From positions 1 through 64,000 of the forward strand of contig NZ_JALBGV010000001.1 in the NCBI RefSeq assembly GCF_023006505.1: a stretch of 64,000 nucleotides of DNA. The letters are read 5' to 3'. Below, one piece after another: positions 34,635 to 41,982 of this stretch. A program made the position numbers and the translations under genes. The stretch comes from Neorhizobium sp. SHOUNA12A (lineage in GTDB: Bacteria; Pseudomonadota; Alphaproteobacteria; Rhizobiales; Rhizobiaceae). The number at the start of each line of letters is the position of its first letter. Positions within the stretch are counted from its first letter, which is position 1. Under the pieces are notes generated by a model. It did no database searches. It saw only the letters and a list, made by a program, of their open reading frames with translations, and was not told the DNA's origin.

Positions 34635-35553
34635 TGCGACGCTTACAACCGCCCCGCCCGCCAAGGCGGCAACTCCCACCAGGTCGGCGCTCGCGGACAT
34701 CTGGCGCCAGTTCCGTTCCCACAAGGGCGGAGTAGTCGGATTGATCGTCTTCACGTTCATCGTGCTGGCGGTGTTCGTGGGTCCGTATATCCACCGGGTG
34801 GCCCCCAACGCCATCAATATCCGCGACAAGAACCAATGGCCCTCCTGGGCACATCCGTTCGGCACCGATAACCTCGGCAAGGACATGCTTGCCCAGGTGC
34901 TCGCCGGTGGCCGCATCTCGCTTGCGGTCGGCATCACGGCGATGTTGCTGGCGCTTTTCCTCGGAACGCTGGTGGGGGTAGTCTCCGGCTATATCCGCAG
35001 GCTCGACGGTCCGCTGATGCGCATCACCGACCTGTTCCTGGCGCTACCGCTGCTGCCGCTGCTGCTCGTCATCCTGATGTTGTTTCGCGATACCTTGCGG
35101 GCGGCATTCGGACCCGAAACCGGCATCTTCATCCTGATCGTCTTCGTGATCGGGATCACCAGCTGGATGCACACCGCCCGTATCGTGCGCGGCGATGTGC
35201 TGGCCGTCAAAAGCCAGGAATTCATCCTGGCGGCGAAGGCGAGCGGCATGCGGGAGTATCGCATCATCCTCAGGCACATCCTGCCCAACGTGCTGAGCTC
35301 GATCATGGTTTCGGCGACATTGGGCATCGCTTCGGCGATCATCACGGAATCGGCACTGAGCTTCCTGGGTCTCGGCTTTCCCTCGGATTTCCCGACCTGG
35401 GGACGGCTGTTGTTCGACGGCGCCAACTTCCTGCAGTTGACACCCTCGCGCGTGCTCTGGCCGGGCCTGGCGATCTCGCTGACTGTACTCAGCGTCAACT
35501 ACATGGGCGATGCGATCCGCGACGCGCTCGATCCGAGAGCGCTGAAACACTGA
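34627..35553 (+). CDS. Peptide ABC transporter permease, DppC type
   Basis: A 308-residue permease whose ATG overlaps the end of the DppB-type gene by 8 bases (ATGACTGA), with GAGGA 6 bases upstream, so translation is coupled. The DppC opening is seen after a soluble N-terminus (WRQFRSHKGGVVGLIVFTFI), and the contact loop is AAKASGMREYRIILRHILPN. It is followed 24 bases later by a strong terminator that ends the operon. Confidence 0.93.
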   Translation: MTDATLTTAPPAKAATPTRSALADIWRQFRSHKGGVVGLIVFTFIVLAVFVGPYIHRVAPNAINIRDKNQWPSWAHPFGTDNLGKDMLAQVLAGGRISLAVGITAMLLALFLGTLVGVVSGYIRRLDGPLMRITDLFLALPLLPLLLVILMLFRDTLRAAFGPETGIFILIVFVIGITSWMHTARIVRGDVLAVKSQEFILAAKASGMREYRIILRHILPNVLSSIMVSATLGIASAIITESALSFLGLGFPSDFPTWGRLLFDGANFLQLTPSRVLWPGLAISLTVLSVNYMGDAIRDALDPRALKH

Positions 35554-35576
35554 GCCCGCCACACGGACCCGATCGG

Positions 35577-35600
35577 AATGGCGGCTGCAAAGCCGCCATT
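35577..35600 (+). terminator. Terminator of the peptide permease operon
   Basis: AATGGCGGCT and AGCCGCCATT form a perfect 10-bp stem with a GCAA tetraloop, followed by CTTCATT. Confidence 0.88.
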
Positions 35601-35662
35601 CTTCATTCGCCAGTCGGAAAAAAGACCGCTGAAAAAAAAACTCAAAAAAAATTGGAACTGCA

Positions 35663-35687
35663 GGAACCTATTCCCGAGGCGTCCGTT
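35663..35687 (+). promoter_or_regulatory. EcfG-type promoter of the small RNA
   Basis: GGAAC (35663-35667), 16 bases, CGTT (35684-35687) is a perfect match to the alphaproteobacterial EcfG consensus GGAAC-N16/17-CGTT. An A-rich stretch (35624-35650) lies upstream like an UP element. The transcript would start at about 35693-35695. No convincing gene follows, only the hairpin-rich RNA. Confidence 0.8.
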
Positions 35688-35693
35688 ATGTGA

Positions 35694-35813
35694 GTGTTCG
35701 AAGGCGACCCCCCGTCCCCCGCCCTACAAAGCCTTCGGACATACTCTTCAATCCCCCTCGAAGAGACGAACTGGCTCGGCTCCGTCAACCGGAACCGGGC
35801 CAGCTCAGTTTTG
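35694..35813 (+). ncRNA. Candidate EcfG-dependent small RNA, GsrN-like
   Basis: Seen directly: after a perfect EcfG promoter come three hairpins and a T-run. Hairpin 1 pairs 35696-35705 with 35731-35740 (10 bp, one G-U) around a 25-base loop with CCCCCC, CCCCC and CCC runs. Hairpin 2 pairs CTCTTC (35744-35749) with GAAGAG (35760-35765) around a 10-base loop with CCCCC. Hairpin 3 pairs 35771-35779 with 35795-35803 (9 bp, one G-U) plus an inner 4-bp stem, then TTTT at 35809-35812, an intrinsic terminator. The RNA would be about 120 nt. Caulobacter GsrN is likewise transcribed by the general stress sigma factor and uses a C-rich loop to pair with ribosome sites of stress mRNAs. Homology to GsrN is inferred from architecture and location, not alignment. 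Confidence 0.65.
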
Positions 35814-35912
35814 TGGGGCATGGTGAATAATGGCGCCGCAAGCGAGCTTTTCGGAAAGACTTACGTCGCGGGGCATCAATGAGCCGGAAAGCTTCTCACC
35901 AACGACTATTCT

Positions 35913-36959
35913 TCAATCCCCGCCGCTCTCCAGCGGGAATACCAGCCGATAGCTGATGCGATCGTTGGAGATGACGTATTGCGCCTTGCCGTTGACGGAG
36001 GCCGGCACGACACGCTCCAGCACGGTGCTGCCGAAATGCGCCTTCAATGAATCCTCGGTATCTTCGGAGCTCCGGCTGGCATCCAGCACTTCGTCCCAGA
36101 TCATCTCCAGCGAATCATGGCCGTTGAGGTGCATGCGGGTGCAGGTGACGTTGATCACCCGACCGCTGCGCAATAGCGAACCGTGGCTGACCGCGTTGAC
36201 GATCAGCTCGTGCAGCGCCAGTCCGATATGCAGCGAGGCGTTCGGCGTCAAAAGGATGTTGTCCCCGTGGACGCGCACGAGATGCTTGTTCTCGGGCAGG
36301 TACTTTTCCGTCTGCTGCTGCACCAGTTCGAAAAAATAGGCGCCGCGCCAGCTGGAATCGGTGATCAGGTCCTGGCTCTGCGAGAGTGAATAAAGCCGCC
36401 CCCGGAACTTGTGCAAAAATAGTTCCAGCGAGCCTGAATAACGGGCCGTCTGCAGCGCAATGCTCTGGATGATGGCGAGCAGGTTCTTGGAACGGTGGCT
36501 GACCTCGCGCAGCAGCGCGCGCAGCAGCCGCTCGCGATGACGTTCCTCGGAACGGTCGATGATGGTGGTGACGAAATGCAGGCCGCCATTGGAGAATTCC
36601 ACCGTCTGGACGCGGAACTCGTAGATCTGCTCGGTGCCGATGGTAATCTCGATATGGCCCTTGCGACCGGCTTCCGTCATGCCGTCCTTGAGGGTCGCGA
36701 GCTTTGCCCCGACCTCGTCGCCGAACAGGCTGACATCGGTGGGTGTCCTGACGTGCTCGACCGCCCAGACCTCCGGAAGATGAGTGACGAAGAGATAATT
36801 GCGGCCTGCGTCCTGGATCATGATGCTGGCGCCGAGATCCACCAGCGCCGGCATGAAAAATTCGCGTAACTTGTCATCACTCTGACCAGCCTGCTGCCAT
36901 GTCAGGGGATTCACCAAGTTACTCACTCCGTCTGCGGGCTTGCGGGGGAAACCGGGCAC
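35913..36959 (-). CDS. HWE/HisKA_2-type histidine kinase of the stress locus
   Basis: A soluble kinase of up to 348 residues with a PAS-like sensor part (about residues 35-135, ASIMIQDAGRNYLFVTHLPE) and a kinase core of the HWE type: phospho-acceptor H155 in LLREVSHRSKNLLAIIQSIA, then ALHELIVNAVSHGSL and the WDEV sequence that replaces canonical boxes. The glycine-rich ATP lid is poorly conserved. It lies in the phyR-nepR-ecfG locus, so it is the best candidate in this window for the kinase that phosphorylates PhyR. The start is uncertain: GTG 36959 has no good ribosome site, and GTG or TTG codons about 11-15 residues further in follow CGGAG. Confidence 0.88.
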   Translation of the reverse strand: MPGFPRKPADGVSNLVNPLTWQQAGQSDDKLREFFMPALVDLGASIMIQDAGRNYLFVTHLPEVWAVEHVRTPTDVSLFGDEVGAKLATLKDGMTEAGRKGHIEITIGTEQIYEFRVQTVEFSNGGLHFVTTIIDRSEERHRERLLRALLREVSHRSKNLLAIIQSIALQTARYSGSLELFLHKFRGRLYSLSQSQDLITDSSWRGAYFFELVQQQTEKYLPENKHLVRVHGDNILLTPNASLHIGLALHELIVNAVSHGSLLRSGRVINVTCTRMHLNGHDSLEMIWDEVLDASRSSEDTEDSLKAHFGSTVLERVVPASVNGKAQYVISNDRISYRLVFPLESGGD

Positions 36960-37017
36960 CTGCTGTGCGCAGAAACACCTGGATTTATGAGTATGATTAT
37001 CCGACTTTTATAGGACG

Positions 37018-37182
37018 TCAAACACGCCGGAACAACCCGACCACCAGCGATATCAGCAACAGTGCGAGAAACAGGAAAAACAGAAGCTGTGCGAGGCCGG
37101 TTGCCGTTCCCGCAATGCCGCTGAAGCCGAGCGCACCGGTGAAGATCGCGACGAGCAGGCAGACAAGAGCATAATACAACAT
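37018..37182 (-). CDS. DUF1328 small membrane protein
   Basis: A 54-residue protein of the DUF1328 (UPF0391) family: two membrane helices joined by [14 protein letters not shown] and a short basic tail (FRRV). Function unknown; family members are frequent general stress genes in rhizobia. ATG 37182 is preceded by GAGGAAAG, and a perfect EcfG box lies about 26-50 bases upstream at 37208-37232, so expression under stress is strongly indicated. Confidence 0.9.
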   Translation of the reverse strand: MLYYALVCLLVAIFTGALGFSGIAGTATGLAQLLFFLFLALLLISLVVGLFRRV

Positions 37183-37207
37183 GGGCTTTCCTCTTCGGAT
37201 GCGCCAG

Positions 37208-37232
37208 AACGCTACCCGTTGCATTTTGTTCC
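37208..37232 (-). promoter_or_regulatory. EcfG-type promoter of the DUF1328 gene
   Basis: On the minus strand GGAAC (37232-37228), 16 bases, CGTT (37211-37208). The transcript would start near 37201, about 19 bases before the ATG. Confidence 0.85.
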
Positions 37233-37263
37233 GGCCTGGTCCGCTCGCCCGCCGCCCATGGGA

Positions 37264-38058
37264 TCAAGCGGCGGCCTTTACGGCTTCGTTGAAGAACAGC
37301 GCCTGGCTGATCAACGCCTTCACCATGTCCGGGTTGAAGGGCTTGGTAACGAGGAAGGCTGGTTCCGGGCGTTCGCCGGTCAGAAGCCGCTCCGGGAAAG
37401 CGGTAATGAAGATCACCGGCACGCTCGAAGACTTCAGGATTTCGTTGACCGCGTCGATCCCGGAACTGCCGTCGGCGAGCTGGATATCGGCGAGCACCAT
37501 TTTCGGGTGCGAGGACTGGAAGAGCGACACCGCTTCCTTGTGGGTGCGGGCGATGCCAGTGACGCGATGGCCGAGATCCTGCACCATCTGTTCGATGTCG
37601 AGCGCGATCAGCGGCTCGTCCTCGATGATCATGATGTCGGTCGCGACCTGCCGCGAGATTTCGCGGGTCGCGTCGTCGAGCAGGCGGTTCACTTCAGCGG
37701 GGCTGACATCCAGGACCTCCGCGGCTTCCTCGATGCTGAAACCCTCCACCGAGACAAGCAGGAACGCATGCCGCGACTGGGAGGGAAGCATCGAGAGATT
37801 GGCTGCCGCGCGCTGCTCCCAGGCAAACGGCGATTCGATCGGGCGAATCTCAATGTTCGTGGAACCAAAAATTGTAACAAAGAGTTTATAGAGCGAAACA
37901 CGGTCCTTGGACGTTTCGGGGAATATCGAAACGTCTGCGATCAAAGCTTCCAGGACCGCGGCAACATAGGCGTCTCCCGAGGTCTGTGATCCGGTGACGG
38001 CGCGAGCATACCGACGCAGATATGGAAGGTGAGACGCAACGCGTGTGGTGAGTGACAT
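37264..38058 (-). CDS. phyR: General stress response regulator PhyR
   Basis: A 264-residue protein with the unique PhyR layout: an N-terminal EcfG-like sigma domain (residues 1-135, LPYLRRYARAVTGSQTSGDA, and the sigma-4-like VEGFSIEEAAEVLDVSPAEV) fused to a C-terminal receiver. In the receiver the acidic cluster is E146-D147-E148, the phospho-acceptor D191 (VLADIQLADG), T219 and K239 (VTKPF). When D191 is phosphorylated, the sigma-like part binds NepR and frees EcfG. ATG 38058 starts the conserved sequence; the frame is open further but not conserved. It is divergent from nepR-ecfG and has its own EcfG promoter, giving positive feedback. Confidence 0.96.
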   Translation of the reverse strand: MSLTTRVASHLPYLRRYARAVTGSQTSGDAYVAAVLEALIADVSIFPETSKDRVSLYKLFVTIFGSTNIEIRPIESPFAWEQRAAANLSMLPSQSRHAFLLVSVEGFSIEEAAEVLDVSPAEVNRLLDDATREISRQVATDIMIIEDEPLIALDIEQMVQDLGHRVTGIARTHKEAVSLFQSSHPKMVLADIQLADGSSGIDAVNEILKSSSVPVIFITAFPERLLTGERPEPAFLVTKPFNPDMVKALISQALFFNEAVKAAA

Positions 38059-38101
38059 ACAAAATCTCCCTCGGTGCCCGGTGGGCAATTGACCTGTTAT
38101 G

Positions 38102-38126
38102 AACGTGGGCCTTGAAAAAAAGTTCC
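38102..38126 (-). promoter_or_regulatory. EcfG-type promoter of phyR
   Basis: On the minus strand GGAAC (38126-38122), 16 bases, CGTT (38105-38102), followed by a leader of about 37 bases to the phyR ATG. The -35 element is one arm of a 12-bp inverted repeat, AAAAAAAGTTCC (38115-38126) and GGAACTTTTTTT (38135-38146), whose other arm is a GGAAC pointing at nepR-ecfG but without CGTT at 16-17 bases. Confidence 0.85.
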
Positions 38127-38196
38127 GCAAGAGTGGAACTTTTTTTGCCGCCAGGAATTCCTTTGCCCGACGATATCGCAACAGGCTGCCCGCGTG

Positions 38197-38409
38197 ATGA
38201 GTGACGACAACAGAAAAAAAGAAGAGATGACAGCAATCCAATCCCAAGAAGTCCGACCCGGAGCGGTGCCGCCGAATGCATCCATATCCCGCAAGTTAAG
38301 GGACTTCTACGACGCGGTACAGGAAGAAGGGATTCCGGATCGTTTTCTCGATCTTCTCGAGCGCCTGGAACAGGCTGAGAAGAACGCCAAACCGGTGAAC
38401 GCAAAATGA
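38197..38409 (+). CDS. nepR: Anti-sigma factor NepR
   Basis: A 70-residue NepR protein: disordered charged N-terminus, then the two-helix core (SRKLRDFYDAVQEEGIPDRF and LDLLERLEQAE) that clamps EcfG in unstressed cells and PhyR during stress. ATG 38197 is used; GTG 38194 is next to it. The stop overlaps the ecfG start (ATGA), so sigma and anti-sigma factors are made in coupled amounts. Confidence 0.95.
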   Translation: MSDDNRKKEEMTAIQSQEVRPGAVPPNASISRKLRDFYDAVQEEGIPDRFLDLLERLEQAEKNAKPVNAK

Positions 38410-38972
38410 GCAAGGAAGACGAGAGCGACGATCGCGGCTTCAAGCGCGACCTTCTCGCGTCGCTGCCTAATCTGCGTGCCTTCGCGGTATCCCTGACAGG
38501 CCGGCACGACAAGGCGGACGACCTCGTGCAGGATACAATCATGAAAGCCTGGGCGAACCAGACCAGCTTCACCGCAGGCACCAACATGCGGGCCTGGCTG
38601 TTCACCATCCTGCGCAACGAATTCTACAGCCAGATGCGCAAGCGCGGACGCGAGGTGCAGGATAGCGACGGCCTGTTCAGCGAGCGTTTCTCGGTCCATC
38701 CGGAACAGTACGGCAGGCTCGACCTGCAGGATTTCCGCAAGGCGCTCGACAAGCTGCCTGACGATCAGCGCGAAGCGATCATCCTCGTGGGTGCCGCCGG
38801 TTTCGCCTATGAGGAGGCGGCTGCGATCTGCGGCTGCGCCGTCGGCACGATCAAGAGCCGCGTCAGCCGCGCCCGCGCCCGTCTGCAGGAGCTGCTGGGC
38901 GTCTCCGGCGAGGGCGACTACGGCCCCGATGCAGGCGATGCGGCGATCACGTCACGTGCTTTTGGCAGCTGA
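38406..38972 (+). CDS. ecfG: General stress sigma factor EcfG
   Basis: A 188-residue ECF sigma factor of the EcfG group. Region 2 spans about residues 12-80 (FAVSLTGRHDKADDLVQDTI, MRAWLFTILRNEFYSQMRKR) and region 4 about 115-165 (KLPDDQREAIILVGAAGFAY, GTIKSRVSRARARLQELL). It directs RNA polymerase to GGAAC-N16/17-CGTT promoters, four of which occur in the surrounding 5 kb. It is coupled to nepR; no perfect EcfG box precedes nepR-ecfG itself. Confidence 0.95.
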   Translation: MSKEDESDDRGFKRDLLASLPNLRAFAVSLTGRHDKADDLVQDTIMKAWANQTSFTAGTNMRAWLFTILRNEFYSQMRKRGREVQDSDGLFSERFSVHPEQYGRLDLQDFRKALDKLPDDQREAIILVGAAGFAYEEAAAICGCAVGTIKSRVSRARARLQELLGVSGEGDYGPDAGDAAITSRAFGS

Positions 38973-38998
38973 TCCTGAAAAATCTGAGAGAACGCCGC

Positions 38999-39337
38999 TC
39001 ACACCTGGGTGGCGTTTTTGACGGCTTCGACGAGGTGGCGGTCGTTGAATGGTTTGGCGACGACACTTATTCCGTCCCAGCCCTTCAGACCATCCATGTC
39101 CTCGACGCTGAGCGTGGTGAACACCAGACCCGAGCCTGAAGCTCTCAGCCGAAGCCCAGCCTCTCCACCAATCAGCCTCGAATCGATGACGATAACGTCG
39201 AACCAGCCGCTTTCCAGTTCCACCATATAGGTGTGTGGCGTGGCGACCTGGACCTCGCAGGCAAGCGCCTCGGTGAGCACGGCCTCCACTTCCATGGCCA
39301 CCAGGAACTCCCGATCGACAACGAGGATTCGCAACAA
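38999..39337 (-). CDS. Single-domain response regulator
   Basis: A 112-residue stand-alone receiver domain. Phospho-acceptor aspartate lies in VIVIDSRL, the lysine in VVAKPFN, and the threonine region is FTTLS; the N-terminal acidic pair is reduced to one aspartate (VVDREFL), so metal binding may be weak. Single-domain receivers next to ecfG, such as SdrG of Sphingomonas, move phosphate between HWE kinases and PhyR. The same role is inferred here from location. It is convergent with ecfG, 26 bases apart. Confidence 0.85.
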   Translation of the reverse strand: MLRILVVDREFLVAMEVEAVLTEALACEVQVATPHTYMVELESGWFDVIVIDSRLIGGEAGLRLRASGSGLVFTTLSVEDMDGLKGWDGISVVAKPFNDRHLVEAVKNATQV

Positions 39338-39490
39338 TTAAGTCCGCCCGAGATTCGACAACGAAATTCGGCTAGACCATCGAAAGAACGCCCGGTCATT
39401 TACAAAAGACACAGGGCGGTCGCAAACCGCCTGCTATTGTTCGCGAAGCCCGCTTTCGTCGAGAGCAGGCCCCAGCACAACGCGGAATAT

Positions 39491-39515
39491 GGCCGCCTGC
39501 GCCCGGCAGGCGGCC
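39491..39515 (-). terminator. GC-rich hairpin after the holin-like gene
   Basis: GGCCGCCTGC and GCAGGCGGCC form a perfect 10-bp stem with loop GCCCG, 28 bases after the stop of the DUF883/holin-like pair. A T-run is missing, so termination may be partial. The remaining bases up to 39338 hold no gene. Confidence 0.5.
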
Positions 39516-39543
39516 GTTCAGCTGGTCGCGCGACGAGACCTGC

Positions 39544-39996
39544 TTATTCGGCGGGCTCGGAATGTCGCCGGCCCGGACCACCCATGGACTTCGCCGCGAG
39601 AAAGCCAAGACCGCCGACCACCGCGACGAGCAGCAGCGGACGTGATTTGACCAGCAGCGGCAATGCCGTCAGAGCCGCTGTTATCATCAACGCCTTGGAA
39701 CTGTTGGAGGCCGCGGCTTCCCGCTTGCGGCGCTGTTCGGAAGCATTGGCGATAACGACGCAGAGATACATAATCAATGCCAGGACGAGCGCGCCACCGG
39801 CGACTGCAAGCAGCGCCATCGGCGGTCCCCATATGCCGGCGAGATAGACTGCGAGCGCTGCCACTAGCAGTCCATAGGCCGTCAGCAGGAAAAGCAGCAC
39901 GAAAGCATAGAGGATCGCATTTCTTTTGAGCTTGCGCGTCAACGCCGCGATATCCATCGCGGCGAGTGAAGCCAAAAGTGGACCAAGTCCTGTCAT
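39544..39996 (-). CDS. Phage-holin-family-like small membrane protein
   Basis: A 150-residue protein with two long helices in the first half (AILYAFVLLFLLTAYGLLVA, MALLAVAGGALVLALIMYLC), a basic linker (EQRRKREAAA) and two shorter C-terminal helices. It resembles the putative holin/DUF1469-type proteins that accompany DUF883 genes in rhizobia; these are not phage genes but cell-envelope stress proteins of unknown action. It starts 2 bases after the DUF883 stop and is in the same EcfG-driven operon. Confidence 0.75.
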   Translation of the reverse strand: MTGLGPLLASLAAMDIAALTRKLKRNAILYAFVLLFLLTAYGLLVAALAVYLAGIWGPPMALLAVAGGALVLALIMYLCVVIANASEQRRKREAAASNSSKALMITAALTALPLLVKSRPLLLVAVVGGLGFLAAKSMGGPGRRHSEPAE

Positions 39997-39998
39997 CG

Positions 39999-40346
39999 TC
40001 AGCGACGCGTCAACAGCGCGAAGAGAAATCCCACGCCGGCGGCGATCGCGACGGCCTGGATAGGGTTTGTGCGGATCTGGCGTTCCAGGTCCTTTTCCAT
40101 CGACAGAGCCTGATCGCGCGCGGCTTCCACCATATGCATCGAAGCGTCGGCGGCATCGTTGGCGACCCGGCGGGCCTTACCCTTGTATTCGCTGGCCTTC
40201 TCGTTGCCCACGGCAGCAATGCTGCGCGTCAGTGCAGCGATATCGTCGCGGAGCTGCTGGATCTGGGCTTCGACGTCCTTGCTGGTTGCCGAGTTCTGGC
40301 CGGTGCCATTGCGGGTGAAGTCGGTCGTGGGGTTGGCTGCGGGCAT
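39999..40346 (-). CDS. DUF883 (ElaB/YqjD-like) membrane-anchored protein
   Basis: A 115-residue DUF883 protein: a disordered start, a long amphipathic coiled coil (DVEAQIQQLRDDIAALTRSI onward) and one C-terminal anchor ending in GVGFLFALLTRR, with the RTNPIQAVAIAAG sequence typical of ElaB/YqjD. Enterobacterial relatives bind ribosomes at the membrane in stationary phase. ATG 40346 has AGGAGAT close upstream. An EcfG promoter lies about 150 bases upstream (40494-40518). Confidence 0.9.
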   Translation of the reverse strand: MPAANPTTDFTRNGTGQNSATSKDVEAQIQQLRDDIAALTRSIAAVGNEKASEYKGKARRVANDAADASMHMVEAARDQALSMEKDLERQIRTNPIQAVAIAAGVGFLFALLTRR

Positions 40347-40493
40347 ATCGATCTCCTGTTTTGCGAACCTTAGAGGACGCGAGCCGCGGAAGGCTTTGCG
40401 CGGAATCAAACGGCGTCGAAAACGTGGAACGGGGTCGGTCTCCCGAGCGAGCGACGCACGCTACCCGCTTCACGCTTCCTGTCGCCGCCGGTG

Positions 40494-40518
40494 AACGCAG
40501 CAACAGCGCGATTGTTCC
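40494..40518 (-). promoter_or_regulatory. EcfG-type promoter of the DUF883 operon
   Basis: On the minus strand GGAAC (40518-40514), 16 bases, CGTT (40497-40494). It lies between the amidase stop and the DUF883 start, giving a leader of about 140 bases. Confidence 0.8.
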
Positions 40519-40566
40519 CCGGCGCGGTTGCACCCAGGCGGAAATAGCCGGAAAGGTTCAGAGGAG

Positions 40567-41961
40567 TCAGGCGGCCGGCGGCTCCGGCCAGGCCGAAATG
40601 CCCCCGGTCCATTGCTCGAAGGCCCTGGAGAGTTTCAGCACCAGCAGGTCGTCATAGCGCGGGCCGACGATCTGCAGGCCGATCGGCATACCGGTTTTCG
40701 AAAAGCCGCAATTGATCGACGAGGCCGGTTGTTCCGACATGTTCCACGGTACGGTGAAACCGATATGTTCGAAGGGCAAAGCCGGATCATTGGTGGGCGA
40801 GGCCCACTCCGCCGGATAGGAGACGATCGGATTGGTCGGCGAGATCACCGCGTCGACGGTCGTGAACAGCCGTCCACAGGCCTTGCGCATTTCGATCGTC
40901 TGGTTGAAGCCGCGCACCGCCTCGACGCCGGAAATGTAAGTGCCGCCTTCCGCCCATTGGTAGATATAGGGCAGGATCAGCGCCCGGCGCTCTTCCGGCA
41001 TTTTCTCGATATCGCCCCAGAACCGCGAGCGCCAAAAACTGTCGAGCCCGTCGAGCATGATGCGGTTCATGACCGGTTCTACCGGAATAATGATCGCCCC
41101 CGCATCCTCAAAGCGCTTGGCGGCGGCCACGACCGAATCGCGAACCTCGTCCTCGACTGCAAGGCCGATGCCGGCATCGAGCATCAGGCCGATCTTCATG
41201 CCCTTCACGTCGATATCGAAATTAAGCCAGTCGAAATCGTTGGGCGGCAGCGACGTGCCGTCGCGCCAGTCCGGACGCGACAGCGTCGCCATGGAAAAGG
41301 CCGCATCTTCGACCGTGCGGGTCATCGGCCCCGCGCAGCGGCCGACATAATACGGATCGACCGGGATACGGCCCTGGCTCGGCTTAAAACCGAACAACCC
41401 CGTCCAGCCGGCCGGCAGGCGCACAGAGCCGCCGATATCCGTGCCGATATGCAGGGGTCCGAAACCGGCGGCACCGGCGGCCGACGCACCGGCGCTCGAT
41501 CCGCCCGGGTTCTGGGTGAGATCCCAAGGATTGCGGCTGAGGTGATGGAAGCTCGACAGGCCGGAGGAGAGCATGCCGTAGTCCGGGCAGGTGGTCTTGG
41601 CAAAGATCACCGCGCCGTCCTCCCTCATGCGCGCGGCGATCGGTGCGTCTTCGGCGGCAGGCACCAGTTCGACGGCCGCCGTGCCGAGCGGCACCGGCTG
41701 CCCCTTGGTGGCGATCAGCTCCTTCAGCGTCACCGGGATGCCGTCCAGCGGCCCAAGCGTCGCTCCCTTTGTCCACCGTTGGGTGGAGGCTGCGGCCTGC
41801 GCCCTGGCACTGTCCGGATCGTAGAGATAGAGCGCCTGAATATGCGGCTCGAAGGCGGCGACACGGTCCTCGACCGCCAGCCAGTATTCTAAGGGCGAGA
41901 GCTTCCTGGCCGAATAAAGGTCAAGCAGTTCGCGGATCGTCAGTTTCAGGAGGTCATTCAT
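40567..41961 (-). CDS. Amidase signature family enzyme
   Basis: A 464-residue amidase with the Ser-cisSer-Lys triad K80 (TLKELI), S155 (NPGGSSAGAS) and S179 (DIGGSVRLPA). It hydrolyses an amide, possibly an amino-acid or peptide amide. It follows two ABC permease genes by 21 bases and is the last gene of the transporter cluster, so it probably acts on the imported compound. The general sequence resembles bacterial aryl/indoleacetamide-type amidases, but substrate cannot be deduced. Confidence 0.92.
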   Translation of the reverse strand: MNDLLKLTIRELLDLYSARKLSPLEYWLAVEDRVAAFEPHIQALYLYDPDSARAQAAASTQRWTKGATLGPLDGIPVTLKELIATKGQPVPLGTAAVELVPAAEDAPIAARMREDGAVIFAKTTCPDYGMLSSGLSSFHHLSRNPWDLTQNPGGSSAGASAAGAAGFGPLHIGTDIGGSVRLPAGWTGLFGFKPSQGRIPVDPYYVGRCAGPMTRTVEDAAFSMATLSRPDWRDGTSLPPNDFDWLNFDIDVKGMKIGLMLDAGIGLAVEDEVRDSVVAAAKRFEDAGAIIIPVEPVMNRIMLDGLDSFWRSRFWGDIEKMPEERRALILPYIYQWAEGGTYISGVEAVRGFNQTIEMRKACGRLFTTVDAVISPTNPIVSYPAEWASPTNDPALPFEHIGFTVPWNMSEQPASSINCGFSKTGMPIGLQIVGPRYDDLLVLKLSRAFEQWTGGISAWPEPPAA

Positions 41962-41982
41962 CGCAATATCTTCGTTTCGAAA

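Noticed and set aside
35694..35882. A 62-codon open frame starting with GTG directly at the predicted EcfG transcript start
   Set aside because: No ribosome site, no protein family resemblance, and the frame runs through three stable hairpins and an intrinsic terminator at 35809-35812. A small RNA explains the stretch better.
38135..38159. EcfG promoter for nepR-ecfG
   Set aside because: GGAAC is present at 38135-38139 but the bases 16-17 downstream are AATT/ATTC and not CGTT.
39544..39996. Phage remnant because of a holin-like protein
   Set aside because: No lysin, capsid or integrase nearby; the gene is paired with DUF883 under an EcfG promoter, a common stress arrangement in rhizobia.
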